Source: Lentzea guizhouensis
GTDB lineage: Bacteria; Actinomycetota; Actinomycetes; Mycobacteriales; Pseudonocardiaceae
NCBI RefSeq assembly: GCF_001701025.1
Contig: NZ_CP016793.1
Location: 4,030,001 to 4,094,000, forward strand
DNA: 64,000 nt
Reading direction: 5' to 3'
The notes under the pieces were generated by a model, which had not been told where the DNA came from, ran no database searches, and saw only the letters and a program-made list of their open reading frames with translations. This document shows, one piece after another, positions 26,516 to 34,120 of the stretch (position 1 is its first letter; each line of letters begins with the position of its first letter). A program made the translations under genes and the position numbers.

Positions 26516-27181
26516 ATGAGGAGGTTCCTGCGCGAGCACAGCCTGACGCTCGTCTTCGCCGGGCTCTTCCTCGCCGCGCTGGTCGGCCAGCTCTTCACGG
26601 GCAACGCCGACTACAACGAGCGTCAGGCCGCGCTGGGCCAGCCACTGCTGACCCTCGGCTCCTACCTCGTCTCCGCGGACTTCCTCGTGGACGTCGTGGA
26701 GAACTGGCAGTCCGAGTACCTCCAGTTCTTCCTCTACGTCTGGGCCACCGTGTGGCTGGTCCAGCGCGGATCGCCCGAGTCCAAACCGGCCGACAAGGCC
26801 GGACCGGAAACCGCCGAGGAGCAACAACTCGGCCGGCACACCACCGAGTCGTCGCCCCGGTGGGCACGTGCGGGTGGGTGGCGCACCTCGGTGTACTCCA
26901 AGTCGCTGGGCCTCGCGATGCTCGCGCTGTTCCTCTTCTCCTGGACCATGCAGTGGATCGCCGGCTGCTTCGCCAACAACTCCGACCCGCTGGCCGAGAA
27001 GGTGGGCCTGTTCGAGTACTTCCTCAGCGCGGACTTCTGGAACCGGTCGCTGCAGAACTGGCAGTCCGAGTACCTGGCGATCGCGTCGATGGCGATCCTC
27101 AGCGTGTACCTGCGGCAGCGCGGGTCGCCGGAGTCGAAGCCGGTGGGGGCGCCGCACTCGGTGAGTGACCGGTCGGGGTAG
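26516..27181 (+). CDS. DUF6766-type membrane protein with internal duplication
   Basis: A 221-residue membrane protein with about four hydrophobic segments in two halves. Each half ends in the same block: NWQSEYL, a hydrophobic helix, then QRGSPESKP (about residues 63-90 and 185-212), so it arose by internal duplication. The function is unknown. It follows the F420 oxidoreductase by 28 bases and probably ends the six-gene transcript. Confidence 0.78.
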   Translation: MRRFLREHSLTLVFAGLFLAALVGQLFTGNADYNERQAALGQPLLTLGSYLVSADFLVDVVENWQSEYLQFFLYVWATVWLVQRGSPESKPADKAGPETAEEQQLGRHTTESSPRWARAGGWRTSVYSKSLGLAMLALFLFSWTMQWIAGCFANNSDPLAEKVGLFEYFLSADFWNRSLQNWQSEYLAIASMAILSVYLRQRGSPESKPVGAPHSVSDRSG

Positions 27182-27619
27182 GCAACGCTGGGTGAGCGGG
27201 CTCCGGTGGGCCGAGGGCCGCGGAGCCTCACGTCGCTGAGCCTCACGTCGCTGAGCCACACCATGTCGAGCCGGACCTCCCTGTACCTGACCCGGATGGG
27301 CCGGACCTCGCCGAGCTCAACCCCGCCCCAACCCCGCCGAGCCCAACCCCGGCAAGCCGAACCCGCCTGGGCTCAACCCGAAGGACAAGCAGACCCGACA
27401 CAGCCTGACCTGCGGTTTTCACCGCCCCTCCGCGCGTTTCCCAATACGGGACGGCCGACCACGAGAATCCGGACACCCCAGCACCTCCTTTCACCTGATC
27501 CAGTGACGCACCGGCCGCACGCCGCCCAACCACGAAACCAGACGCCCCACCCGCCAGATCAGGACGCGCGTCACCCGATCGAGGTACCGAACACCGGCAC
27601 CCACCTGCGGAAACGACGA
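27182..27619. repeat. C-rich low-complexity intergenic stretch with short tandem repeats
   Basis: This 438-base region between the DUF6766 gene and the terminator downstream of the EF-Tu gene has no convincing gene on either strand. It contains a perfect 15-base tandem duplication GAGCCTCACGTCGCT at 27223-27252. From about 27300 to 27400 there is a run of degenerate CCGAGC(C/T)CAACCCC-like units with strong C-over-G skew. Open frames here have unnatural composition. Confidence 0.5.
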
Positions 27620-27656
27620 AGGGCGCGGCGGAAGCCGAAGACCTCCACCACGCCCT
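27620..27656 (-). terminator. Intrinsic terminator of the EF-Tu paralogue gene
   Basis: Read on the minus strand, a 15-base stem (12 Watson-Crick pairs and 3 G-U pairs, AGGGCGTGGTGGAGG against CTTCCGCCGCGCCCT) closes a UUCG-containing 7-base loop. It begins 45 bases after the tuf stop codon. There is only a weak T-run, as usual in actinomycetes. Confidence 0.7.
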
Positions 27657-27700
27657 CCCCCCAGGCGGCGCGACCACCTTCTCGGGCCGTCGCCGCCGCC

Positions 27701-28879
27701 CTAGGCGAGGATCTCGCCGACCGTGCCCGCTCCCACGGTCTTGCCGCCCTCGCGGATCGCGAACCCGAGTCCGGTGTCCATCGCCACCGCCTTGCCGAGC
27801 TCCACGGTCACCTCGACGGTGTCGCCGGGCAGGGCCGGCGCGTCGAGTTCGACCACGCCGACCACGTCGCCGGTGCGGAAGTGGAACTGCGGGCGGTAGT
27901 TGGTGGAGATGCCCGTGTGGCGGCCGCCCTCCGCGTGGGAGAGCAGGTACACGGACGCGCGGAAGCGGGTGTGCGGGGCGACGCTGCCGGGCAGGGCCAG
28001 GACCTGGCCGCGCCTGACGTCGCCTCGGCGGACGCCGCGCAGCAGGATTGCGGCGTTGTCTCCTGCCTGGGCCTGCTGCATCGGCTTGCCGAAGGTCTCG
28101 ATGCCGGTGGCGACCGAGGTCACCGCGGCGCCGAGGCCGATCACCTCCACGTTGTCCCCCGTGCTGATCACGCCGCGTTCGACGGCGCCGGTCACGACTG
28201 TGCCGCGGCCGGTGATGGTCAGCACGTTCTCGATCGGCATCAGGAACGGGCTGGTGAGGTCGCGGTCCGGGACCGGGACGTGGTTGTCCACGGCCTCCAG
28301 CAGCGCGATGATCGACTGCGTCCACACCGGGTCGCCCTGCAGCGCGCGCAGGCCGGAGACGCGCACCACCGGGGTGGCGTCGCCGTCGAAGCCGTAGCGC
28401 GACAGCAGGTCGCGGACCTCGAGCTCCACCAGGTCGAGGAGCTCGGGGTCGTGCACCGCGTCGGCCTTGTTCAGCGCCACCACCACGTGCGGCACGCCGA
28501 CCCGCCGGGCGAGCACGACGTGTTCGCGCGTTTGCGGCATGGTGCCGTCCTCGGCGGACACCACCAGGATCGCGCCGTCGAGCTGCGCCGCGCCCGTGAT
28601 CATGTTCTTCACGTAGTCGGCGTGGCCGGGCATGTCGACGTGGGCGTAGTGCCGCGTCGGCGTCTCGTACTCGACGTGCGCGATGTTGATGGTGATGCCG
28701 CGGGCCAGCTCCTCCGGGGCGCGGTCGATGCGGTCGAACGCGGTGAAGGACGTGGCCGACGGGTCCACTTCGGACAGCACCTTGGTGATCGCCGCGGTGA
28801 GCGTCGTCTTGCCGTGGTCGACGTGGCCCATCGTGCCGATGTTGAGGTGCGGCTTGGCGCGCACGAACTCCTGCTTCAT
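27701..28879 (-). CDS. tuf: Divergent elongation factor Tu paralogue
   Basis: A 392-residue GTPase that should carry aminoacyl-tRNA to the ribosome. All G motifs are present: GHVDHGKT (18-25), [12 protein letters not shown] with the switch I Thr, DMPGHADY (DCPGH in ordinary EF-Tu, so Cys81 is Met), NKAD and a degenerate SGLRAL. It is clearly divergent from housekeeping EF-Tu and stands alone, not in the rpsL-rpsG-fusA cluster. R126 replaces the Gln equivalent to E. coli Q124 and Val replaces L120; both are positions where changes give kirromycin resistance. In-frame ATGs occur at 28882 and 28879. A short upstream ORF stops within them. This is probably an alternate, possibly antibiotic-tolerant, EF-Tu. 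Confidence 0.93.
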   Translation of the reverse strand: MKQEFVRAKPHLNIGTMGHVDHGKTTLTAAITKVLSEVDPSATSFTAFDRIDRAPEELARGITINIAHVEYETPTRHYAHVDMPGHADYVKNMITGAAQLDGAILVVSAEDGTMPQTREHVVLARRVGVPHVVVALNKADAVHDPELLDLVELEVRDLLSRYGFDGDATPVVRVSGLRALQGDPVWTQSIIALLEAVDNHVPVPDRDLTSPFLMPIENVLTITGRGTVVTGAVERGVISTGDNVEVIGLGAAVTSVATGIETFGKPMQQAQAGDNAAILLRGVRRGDVRRGQVLALPGSVAPHTRFRASVYLLSHAEGGRHTGISTNYRPQFHFRTGDVVGVVELDAPALPGDTVEVTVELGKAVAMDTGLGFAIREGGKTVGAGTVGEILA

Positions 28880-28929
28880 CATTTCCTCGAGAACACAGCC
28901 GGGTTTGCCCAGAACCGATCGACCACCAC
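28879..28929 (-). CDS. Possible 16-residue leader ORF coupled to tuf
   Basis: A GTG codon six bases after a strong GGAGG opens a frame encoding [16 protein letters not shown]. Its TGA stop overlaps the tuf start (ATGATG). The spacing and overlap are those of translational coupling or a leader peptide. Nothing proves it is translated; conservation in relatives would decide. Confidence 0.4.
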   Translation of the reverse strand: MVVDRFWANPAVFSRK

Positions 28930-28934
28930 AACCC

Positions 28935-28955
28935 TCCTCCAGCGGTCCTGGAGGA
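28935..28955 (-). promoter_or_regulatory. 5'-leader hairpin sequestering the leader-ORF Shine-Dalgarno
   Basis: Perfect 8-base arms (TCCTCCAG and CTGGAGGA on the minus strand) around a 5-base loop, 53 bases upstream of the tuf start. The downstream arm contains the GGAGGA of the leader ORF, so folding would hide it. A switch controlling expression is inferred. Confidence 0.45.
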
Positions 28956-29082
28956 ACGGACTGGAGAAGGGTCAGAGTCGGGCGCCGGCCAGCTGTGCCG
29001 AGGCAACGGCGAGCGCGCCCGCAGGAACACCTGCGAACGTCGCGCACTCAGCCGTCAGGAACATGCGGAAATGGTGACAGAG

Positions 29083-29955
29083 CTACAGATCCGTTGTCAC
29101 CTGGATTTCCGCGAGCCTGATCAACGCCCGCGCGGCCGGGCTGTGCGGGCCCTCGGTCCGCCACGCCAGCGCCAGCCGGCTCCACGGCTCGGGGTCCGTG
29201 ATCCGCACCGGGTGCAGGCCGGACACCATCGACGACGCCAGGACCGCCGGACCGAGACCGCGCTGCGCCAGCGTGATCACCATCGGTGGCGCGGAGGCCT
29301 CGAACGCGATCCGCGGCCGTCGTGGACCACAAGCCGCGTCCAGCGCCCCGCGCAACCCCGTCCCCACCGGCAGACTGATCAACCCGCGCGAAAGCAGCTC
29401 CTCCAGCGTCACGGACTCCCTGCCGTACCAGGGATCCGCGGCGGACACCGCCGCCACGAGCGGCTCGTCGGCCAGCACCCGCACCGACAACCCGGCTGGC
29501 GCCTCACCGACGTACCCGACCAGCGCCAGGTCCAGTCGTCCGTCCACAAGCGACGAGATCAGCTCATCGGAGTTGGCCTCTGTCAACGTGATCTCGACAC
29601 CTGGGTGTGCCGCGTGGAACTTCGAGAGCAGCTCCGGCAGGTCCATCACCCCGCACGACACGACCATCCCGGCCCGCACGACCCCGCGCACCAACCCCGC
29701 CAGCTCCTCGACGGTCCGCCGCGCCGACTCCACCGACCGCAACGCCGCCCGCGCCAGCGGCAGCACCGCCGCGCCCACGTCCGTCACCGTCACCGCGCGC
29801 CCCGACCGGTCCAGCAGGTCGTGGCCGAGCTCGCGCTCCAGCCGCCGGATCTGCGCGCTCACACCGGGCTGCGCGACGTGCACCCGTTCCGCGGCCCGCG
29901 TGAACGAGCCCTCCTCGACGACCGCGACGAAGTACTCCAGCTGCCGAAGCTCCAT
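29083..29955 (-). CDS. LysR-family transcriptional regulator
   Basis: A 290-residue LTTR. An N-terminal winged HTH (MELRQLEYFVAVVEEGSFTR then AAERVHVAQPGVSAQIRRLE, residues 1-40) is followed by a two-lobed periplasmic-binding-like effector domain. The start at 29955 follows the invariant LTTR opening; longer starts up to 30027 would overlap the divergent gene. It is divergent from the flavoprotein gene across 70 bases, the classical LysR layout, so it probably controls that gene and itself. Confidence 0.9.
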   Translation of the reverse strand: MELRQLEYFVAVVEEGSFTRAAERVHVAQPGVSAQIRRLERELGHDLLDRSGRAVTVTDVGAAVLPLARAALRSVESARRTVEELAGLVRGVVRAGMVVSCGVMDLPELLSKFHAAHPGVEITLTEANSDELISSLVDGRLDLALVGYVGEAPAGLSVRVLADEPLVAAVSAADPWYGRESVTLEELLSRGLISLPVGTGLRGALDAACGPRRPRIAFEASAPPMVITLAQRGLGPAVLASSMVSGLHPVRITDPEPWSRLALAWRTEGPHSPAARALIRLAEIQVTTDL

Positions 29956-30025
29956 AACCAATGATTCTAGAACCCACAACAACCAGCTCTTGGACATATA
30001 AACACAGCTCAGCAACGCTGAACAC

Positions 30026-31063
30026 ATGCAGATCTTCCACCTGGGCGACCCCGGCTACGACGACGAACGCAGCGGCTTCCAGACCGGCCTGCGCCACGAG
30101 CCGGAGGTCATCTTCGCCGTGGAGACCGCAGCCGACGTCGAGAAAGCCGTCCACCACGCCGAAGCCAACGGCCTCCCGTACGAGGTCCAGGCCACCGGCC
30201 ACGGCATCACCACCCCGGCGACCGGCGTCCTCATCTCCACCAAGCGCATGAACGAGGTCCACGTCGACCCCGCCACCCGCACCGCCACGGTCGAGGCAGG
30301 CGCGGTCTGGCAGCAGGTGATCGACGTGGCCGCCCCGCACGGACTCGCCCCGCTCAGCGGCGACGCACCGGACGTCGGCGTCGTCGGCTACACGCTCGGC
30401 GGCGGATACGGCCTGCTGGCCCGCGAGCTCGGTCTGGCCAGCGACCGCGTCCACGAGACGACCAAGATCGGCGACGTCGTGACGGGCCTGAAGTTCGAGC
30501 TAGTGCCCGTGAACCGGGTTCACAGCGGCGAGATGTACTTCGACGCGAAACACGCGGAAGCCGTGTTCGACGCGTTTCACCACTGGGACCTGCCCGACCA
30601 CGTCACACCCCAGCTCGCCACCATCGCGTTCCCCGACCTTCCATTTCTCCCGGAACCGCTCAGGGGTCGCAGCACCGTGCGCCTCACTTACGCGAGCACG
30701 AAACCGTTCGACATCGACAGCCTGAAGGTGGCGCCACGACTTACCGAACAACTGTCTGTGAAGCCGTTTCACAGTGCATCCACCAGCGAACTGCCGCCAC
30801 ACACCTACCAGGGCGACAACGTGCTTCTCAGCGCTCTGCCTGCAGAAGCACTTCACAACGTCCGCACGACAGCTGCCACCGCCGACATCCCGATCTTCCT
30901 CGGTCTCCTCCCGCTCTCCAAGAAGATCACGAGCAACGCCACCCACCTGCTCAAGCTCATCTCGCCCCAGCTCGACGCCGAACGCCACCACGCCGCCGTG
31001 TTCGACGCCGTCAGAACGCACGTCGTCGGCAAGTCGCGCAACTTCCGGTTCGCCGTACGCTGA
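30026..31063 (+). CDS. FAD-linked oxidoreductase (BBE-like), with internal deletion
   Basis: A 345-residue member of the berberine-bridge/6-hydroxynicotine oxidase-like flavoproteins: ATGHGITTPATGVLISTKRM and GDAPDVGVVGYTLGGGYGLL are typical of the FAD_binding_4 domain. After ASDRV (about residue 143) relatives carry about 35 residues including a GGGxGNFGVVT loop that contacts FAD. Here the chain passes straight to HETTKIGDVVTGLKFELVPV. The C-terminal BBE segment also seems missing. The frame is intact, but cofactor binding is doubtful. A TCAGC-AAC-GCTGA palindrome ends 4 bases before the ATG. Confidence 0.75.
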   Translation: MQIFHLGDPGYDDERSGFQTGLRHEPEVIFAVETAADVEKAVHHAEANGLPYEVQATGHGITTPATGVLISTKRMNEVHVDPATRTATVEAGAVWQQVIDVAAPHGLAPLSGDAPDVGVVGYTLGGGYGLLARELGLASDRVHETTKIGDVVTGLKFELVPVNRVHSGEMYFDAKHAEAVFDAFHHWDLPDHVTPQLATIAFPDLPFLPEPLRGRSTVRLTYASTKPFDIDSLKVAPRLTEQLSVKPFHSASTSELPPHTYQGDNVLLSALPAEALHNVRTTAATADIPIFLGLLPLSKKITSNATHLLKLISPQLDAERHHAAVFDAVRTHVVGKSRNFRFAVR

Positions 31064-31068
31064 GGTGC

Positions 31069-31686
31069 ATGACCCGAGTGGTTCTCGTGGAGGACCACGA
31101 CATGGTGGCCGAGGCGATCGGGCTGGCACTGGAGCGCGCCGGGATCGAGGTGGTCGCACGGGCGGCCACGGTCGCCGCCGCCCTCGCGGACATCCGCCGC
31201 ACCGGACCTGACGTCGTCCTGCTCGACCGCCGGCTCCCCGACGGCGACGGCACCACCCTCATCCCGCAGCTCAGCGCCACCACCAGGGTCCTCGTGCTGA
31301 CCGGCGAGGCGACCGCGTCGATCGCCGCCCGCGTCGCCGAAGCGGGCGGCGCCGGCCTCATCCTCAAGTCGGCACGGCTGGACGAGCTCGTCGAGGCCGT
31401 CGAACGGGTCGCGGCCGGCGAGGTCGTGTTCGACCAGAAGCTGCTCGGCGGCGTGCTGGAGCGGCTGTCCGGCCGGGTCAGGTTCGCCGGCTCGACCCTC
31501 ACCGCCCGCGAACAGCAGACGTTGCAGCTGCTCGCCGGCGGCGCCGGCACCGACCAGATCTCGGCCACGCTCGGCGTCGCCCGCAACACCGCCCGCAACC
31601 ACGTGCAACGCGTCCTCGACAAGCTCGGCGCCAGCTCCAAGCTCGAAGCCGTCTCGATCGCCCGCCGCGAAGGCCTGCTCGACTGA
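31069..31686 (+). CDS. NarL/FixJ-type response regulator
   Basis: A 205-residue two-component regulator: receiver domain with phosphorylatable D53 (VVLLDRRLPDGDG) and Lys in LILKSA, then a LuxR-type HTH (LTAREQQTLQLLAGGAGTDQ followed by ISATLGVARNTARNHVQRVL). It starts 5 bases after the flavoprotein stop. The likely kinase partner is the PAS histidine kinase at 32222, whose HisKA_3 type matches NarL regulators. Confidence 0.9.
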   Translation: MTRVVLVEDHDMVAEAIGLALERAGIEVVARAATVAAALADIRRTGPDVVLLDRRLPDGDGTTLIPQLSATTRVLVLTGEATASIAARVAEAGGAGLILKSARLDELVEAVERVAAGEVVFDQKLLGGVLERLSGRVRFAGSTLTAREQQTLQLLAGGAGTDQISATLGVARNTARNHVQRVLDKLGASSKLEAVSIARREGLLD

Positions 31687-31723
31687 GGCAGCCGCTCGGC
31701 TCATCCGCTCGACTCATCCACTT

Positions 31724-31776
31724 GACTGGTGCAGCCGCTCGACTGGTGCAGCCGCTCGACTGGTGCAGCTGCACCA
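31724..31776 (+). repeat. 17-base tandem repeats ending in a 16-base palindrome
   Basis: GACTGGTGCAGCCGCTC occurs exactly at 31724-31740 and 31741-31757. A third partial copy turns into the perfect palindrome TGGTGCAGCTGCACCA (31761-31776). More degenerate copies extend back to about 31690. It starts after the NarL-regulator stop and may act as a terminator or operator array for the following kinase gene. Confidence 0.6.
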
Positions 31777-31833
31777 CGGACGCTGAGTCACCTGCGTCTG
31801 CCTGAACCGGGCGAGCTGGGCCACTGTGCGGAC

Positions 31834-32205
31834 GTGGCCACAGGCGCGCTCACCGAAGCCGTGTTCTCGCTCCCCGACGAGCACCGGCGCGGCAGTGTCG
31901 CGCTCGTCCGCGACTTTGCCCGCCGCGTCACCGCCACCTGCGGTTACCGCGGCAGCCACGAGGACGCCGTGCTGGTGGTCAGCGAGCTCACCACCAACGC
32001 CGTCCGGTACGGCGGCGGCCGCCCGTTCGTGCGGATCGTCGGCGCCCGCGACCACCTGCTCGTCGAGGTCCTCGACGACAGCCCCGACCACCCGCGGCCA
32101 CGCGCCGGCGGCTGGGGCGTGCGGCTCGTCGAACGGCTCTCCGCGCGCTGGGGCGTCGGCGAACGCGGTGGTCAGAAGGTCGTCTGGTGTGAGCTGACGG
32201 CGTAG
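31834..32205 (+). CDS. RsbW-like anti-sigma / serine kinase ATPase domain protein
   Basis: A roughly 123-residue GHKL ATPase: N-box ELTTNAVRYGG, G1-like VEVLDDSPDHP and G2-like GGWGVRLVERLSARWGV. This is the common actinobacterial RsbW/SpoIIAB-like family that phosphorylates STAS antagonists or binds sigma factors. The GTG at 31834 places the domain at the usual N-terminal distance; upstream in-frame starts fall in the tandem repeats. A STAS protein is encoded nearby at 33715, a plausible partner. Confidence 0.8.
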   Translation: MATGALTEAVFSLPDEHRRGSVALVRDFARRVTATCGYRGSHEDAVLVVSELTTNAVRYGGGRPFVRIVGARDHLLVEVLDDSPDHPRPRAGGWGVRLVERLSARWGVGERGGQKVVWCELTA

Positions 32206-32221
32206 CGGCCATGATGGTGCC

Positions 32222-33247
32222 GTGCCTGACCAGGACCCCCTGCGCGAGAGCGAAGACCTCTTCCGCCTGCTCGTGCAGGGCGTTCGCGACTACGGCATCT
32301 TCATGCTCGACCCCACGGGCCACGTCGTGAGCTGGAACGCCGGCGCCGAGCGGATCAAGGGCTTCACCGCCGACGACATCATCGGCAGGCACTTCTCCAC
32401 GTTCTACCCGCCGGAGGACGTCCTGGCCGGCAAACCCGGCTGGGAGCTCGAGGTCGCGCAGGCCGAGGGCGCGCTGGAGGACGAGGGCTGGCGGGTCCGC
32501 AAGGACGGCACCCGGTTCTGGGCGAACGTGATCATCACCGCCCTCTACGGCGACGACGGCGAGCTGCGCGGGTTCGGCAAGGTCACCCGCGACATGACCG
32601 AGCGCAGGCGGGCCGAGCAGCAGCTCACCGACCGGCGCCGGCTGCTCGCGCACCTGGTCGAGGCCCAGGAGCAGGAACGCAGGCGCATCGCGTGGGACGT
32701 CCACGACGACACGATCCAGGCCATGGTCGCCGTCGACATGCGGCTGCAGCTGCTCGCCCGCAAGCTCCCCGGCGAGCACCGCGCCACCGTCGAGCACCTC
32801 GACGAGACGGTCCGGGACGCCATCGGCCGGCTGCGCAGCCTCGTCTACCGGGTCCGCCCGCCCGGCATCGAACGCGGCCTGCGCGAGTCGCTGCTCGCCT
32901 ACCTCACCGACACCGGCATGACCGGCGAGGTGCACGACCGGCTCGACCGCGAACCGTCCGCCGACGCGGCCGTCACGATCTTCCGCATCTGCCAGGAGGC
33001 CCTGACCAACGTCCGCAAGCACGCGCGGACGGGGTCGGCGGTGATCGACATGTCCACGGTGGACCGGGGATTCCTGGTGACGGTGACGGACAACGGCGTC
33101 GGCCTGCCGGCGCTCGACCCGAACGCGGGCCACTTCGGCCTGATCGAGATGAGGGAACGCGCCGAGGCCGCGGGCGGCTGGTGCACCGTGACCGGGTCGG
33201 CCGGCAGCACCGTCGTGGAGTTCTGGCTGCCGGACGTGCGCCCGTGA
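32222..33247 (+). CDS. PAS-domain sensor histidine kinase (HisKA_3)
   Basis: A 341-residue cytoplasmic sensor kinase without membrane segments. It has a PAS domain (about 10-130; GIFMLDPTGHVVSWNAGAER and RDMTERRRAEQ), a HisKA_3 dimerisation helix with phospho-acceptor H161 (ERRRIAWDVHDDTIQ), and an HATPase domain (N-box EALTNVRKHA, G1 DNGVGLP, G2 HFGLIEMRERA). The GTG start is 16 bases after the RsbW-like gene. Its stop overlaps the next receiver gene by GTGA, so the two are coupled. Confidence 0.9.
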   Translation: MPDQDPLRESEDLFRLLVQGVRDYGIFMLDPTGHVVSWNAGAERIKGFTADDIIGRHFSTFYPPEDVLAGKPGWELEVAQAEGALEDEGWRVRKDGTRFWANVIITALYGDDGELRGFGKVTRDMTERRRAEQQLTDRRRLLAHLVEAQEQERRRIAWDVHDDTIQAMVAVDMRLQLLARKLPGEHRATVEHLDETVRDAIGRLRSLVYRVRPPGIERGLRESLLAYLTDTGMTGEVHDRLDREPSADAAVTIFRICQEALTNVRKHARTGSAVIDMSTVDRGFLVTVTDNGVGLPALDPNAGHFGLIEMRERAEAAGGWCTVTGSAGSTVVEFWLPDVRP

Positions 33248-33612
33248 TCGTCCGCATCCTCATCGCCGACGACGACCCGCTGATCAGGGACGTCCTGCGG
33301 GACGTGCTCGACGACGAGCCGGACCTGGAGGTGGTCGCGGTCGCCACCGACGCGCAGGAGGCCGTCGACCTGGCCGAACGCCACGCGCCGACCGTGGTCC
33401 TGCTCGACGTCCGGATGCCCCGCGGTGGTGGCCCGTACGCCGCCAGTGAGATCCTGCACCGCGCACCCGGCACCCGCATCCTGGCGTTCTCCGCGTACAC
33501 GGACGTGGGAGCGGTGGAGGAGATGCGGCGCGCCGGGGTGACGGAGTACCTGGCCAAGGGCGTGCGCAACACCGAACTGGTCGCTGCCGTTCGGCGGATG
33601 GGCTTGCAATAG
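33244..33612 (+). CDS. Single-domain response regulator (receiver only)
   Basis: A 122-residue stand-alone receiver: acidic pocket ADDDP (about 8-12), phospho-acceptor D55 (VVLLDVRMPRGG), Thr/Ser position in FSAYTD and Lys in YLAKGV. It has no output domain, so it would act by protein interaction or as a phosphate sink. The GTG start inside the kinase stop codon indicates it is translated with the kinase. Confidence 0.88.
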   Translation: MIVRILIADDDPLIRDVLRDVLDDEPDLEVVAVATDAQEAVDLAERHAPTVVLLDVRMPRGGGPYAASEILHRAPGTRILAFSAYTDVGAVEEMRRAGVTEYLAKGVRNTELVAAVRRMGLQ

Positions 33613-33714
33613 GTTGTGGTGTGTAAGCAACCGCCGTAACGTCGATGACGCAGCCGGGTTCAGCAGCGTGCTCGGAGTCCAAGTCATACGCGCTTCGGCC
33701 ACCGGGGAGTGCTG

Positions 33715-34098
33715 GTGAACGAAGATCAGTTGAATGAAACGCCGCTGCTGACCGTGCGGGCCGACGAGGTCGCCGGAGTGGTGGTCGTCGCGGTGGAGGG
33801 GGAGATCGACGTCGACACCGCCGACGTCGTGCTGGACGCGTTGCGCCTGGGCTTCGGGGCCGAGGGGCCGGCGCTGGTCGCCGACCTCACCGCGGTCAGC
33901 TTCTTCGGCTCGACCGGCATCTCCACGCTGATCACCGCGCACGAGCTCGCCGACGAGCACGGCAAGGACCTCCACGTCGTGGCACCGCACCGCGCCGTCC
34001 GACGACCGCTGCAGGTCACCGGGGTCGCGGACGTGCTCCTGCTGCACGACTCGGTGCCGGAGGCGCTGACCGCGCTGAAGCCGGTGCCCAGCGAGTGA
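33715..34098 (+). CDS. STAS-domain anti-sigma factor antagonist (RsbV-like)
   Basis: A 127-residue single STAS domain: VVVVAVEGEIDVDTADVVLD then the phosphorylation loop FFGSTGIS (S66 is the likely site). In partner-switching systems such a protein binds an RsbW-like kinase when unphosphorylated, freeing a sigma factor; the RsbW-like protein at 31834 is the obvious local candidate. The GTG at 33715 has GGGGAG five bases upstream, better than GTG 33709. Confidence 0.87.
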   Translation: MNEDQLNETPLLTVRADEVAGVVVVAVEGEIDVDTADVVLDALRLGFGAEGPALVADLTAVSFFGSTGISTLITAHELADEHGKDLHVVAPHRAVRRPLQVTGVADVLLLHDSVPEALTALKPVPSE

Positions 34099-34120
34099 CA
34101 CCCGCCGGGCACCAGCGCCG

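Noticed and set aside
27206..27700. Possible proline-rich protein downstream of DUF6766
   Set aside because: Composition follows the C-skewed low-complexity DNA; no ribosome-binding site or conserved segment, and the end runs through the tuf terminator.
31724..31776. Possible CRISPR array
   Set aside because: Units are contiguous with no unique spacers and no cas genes are present.
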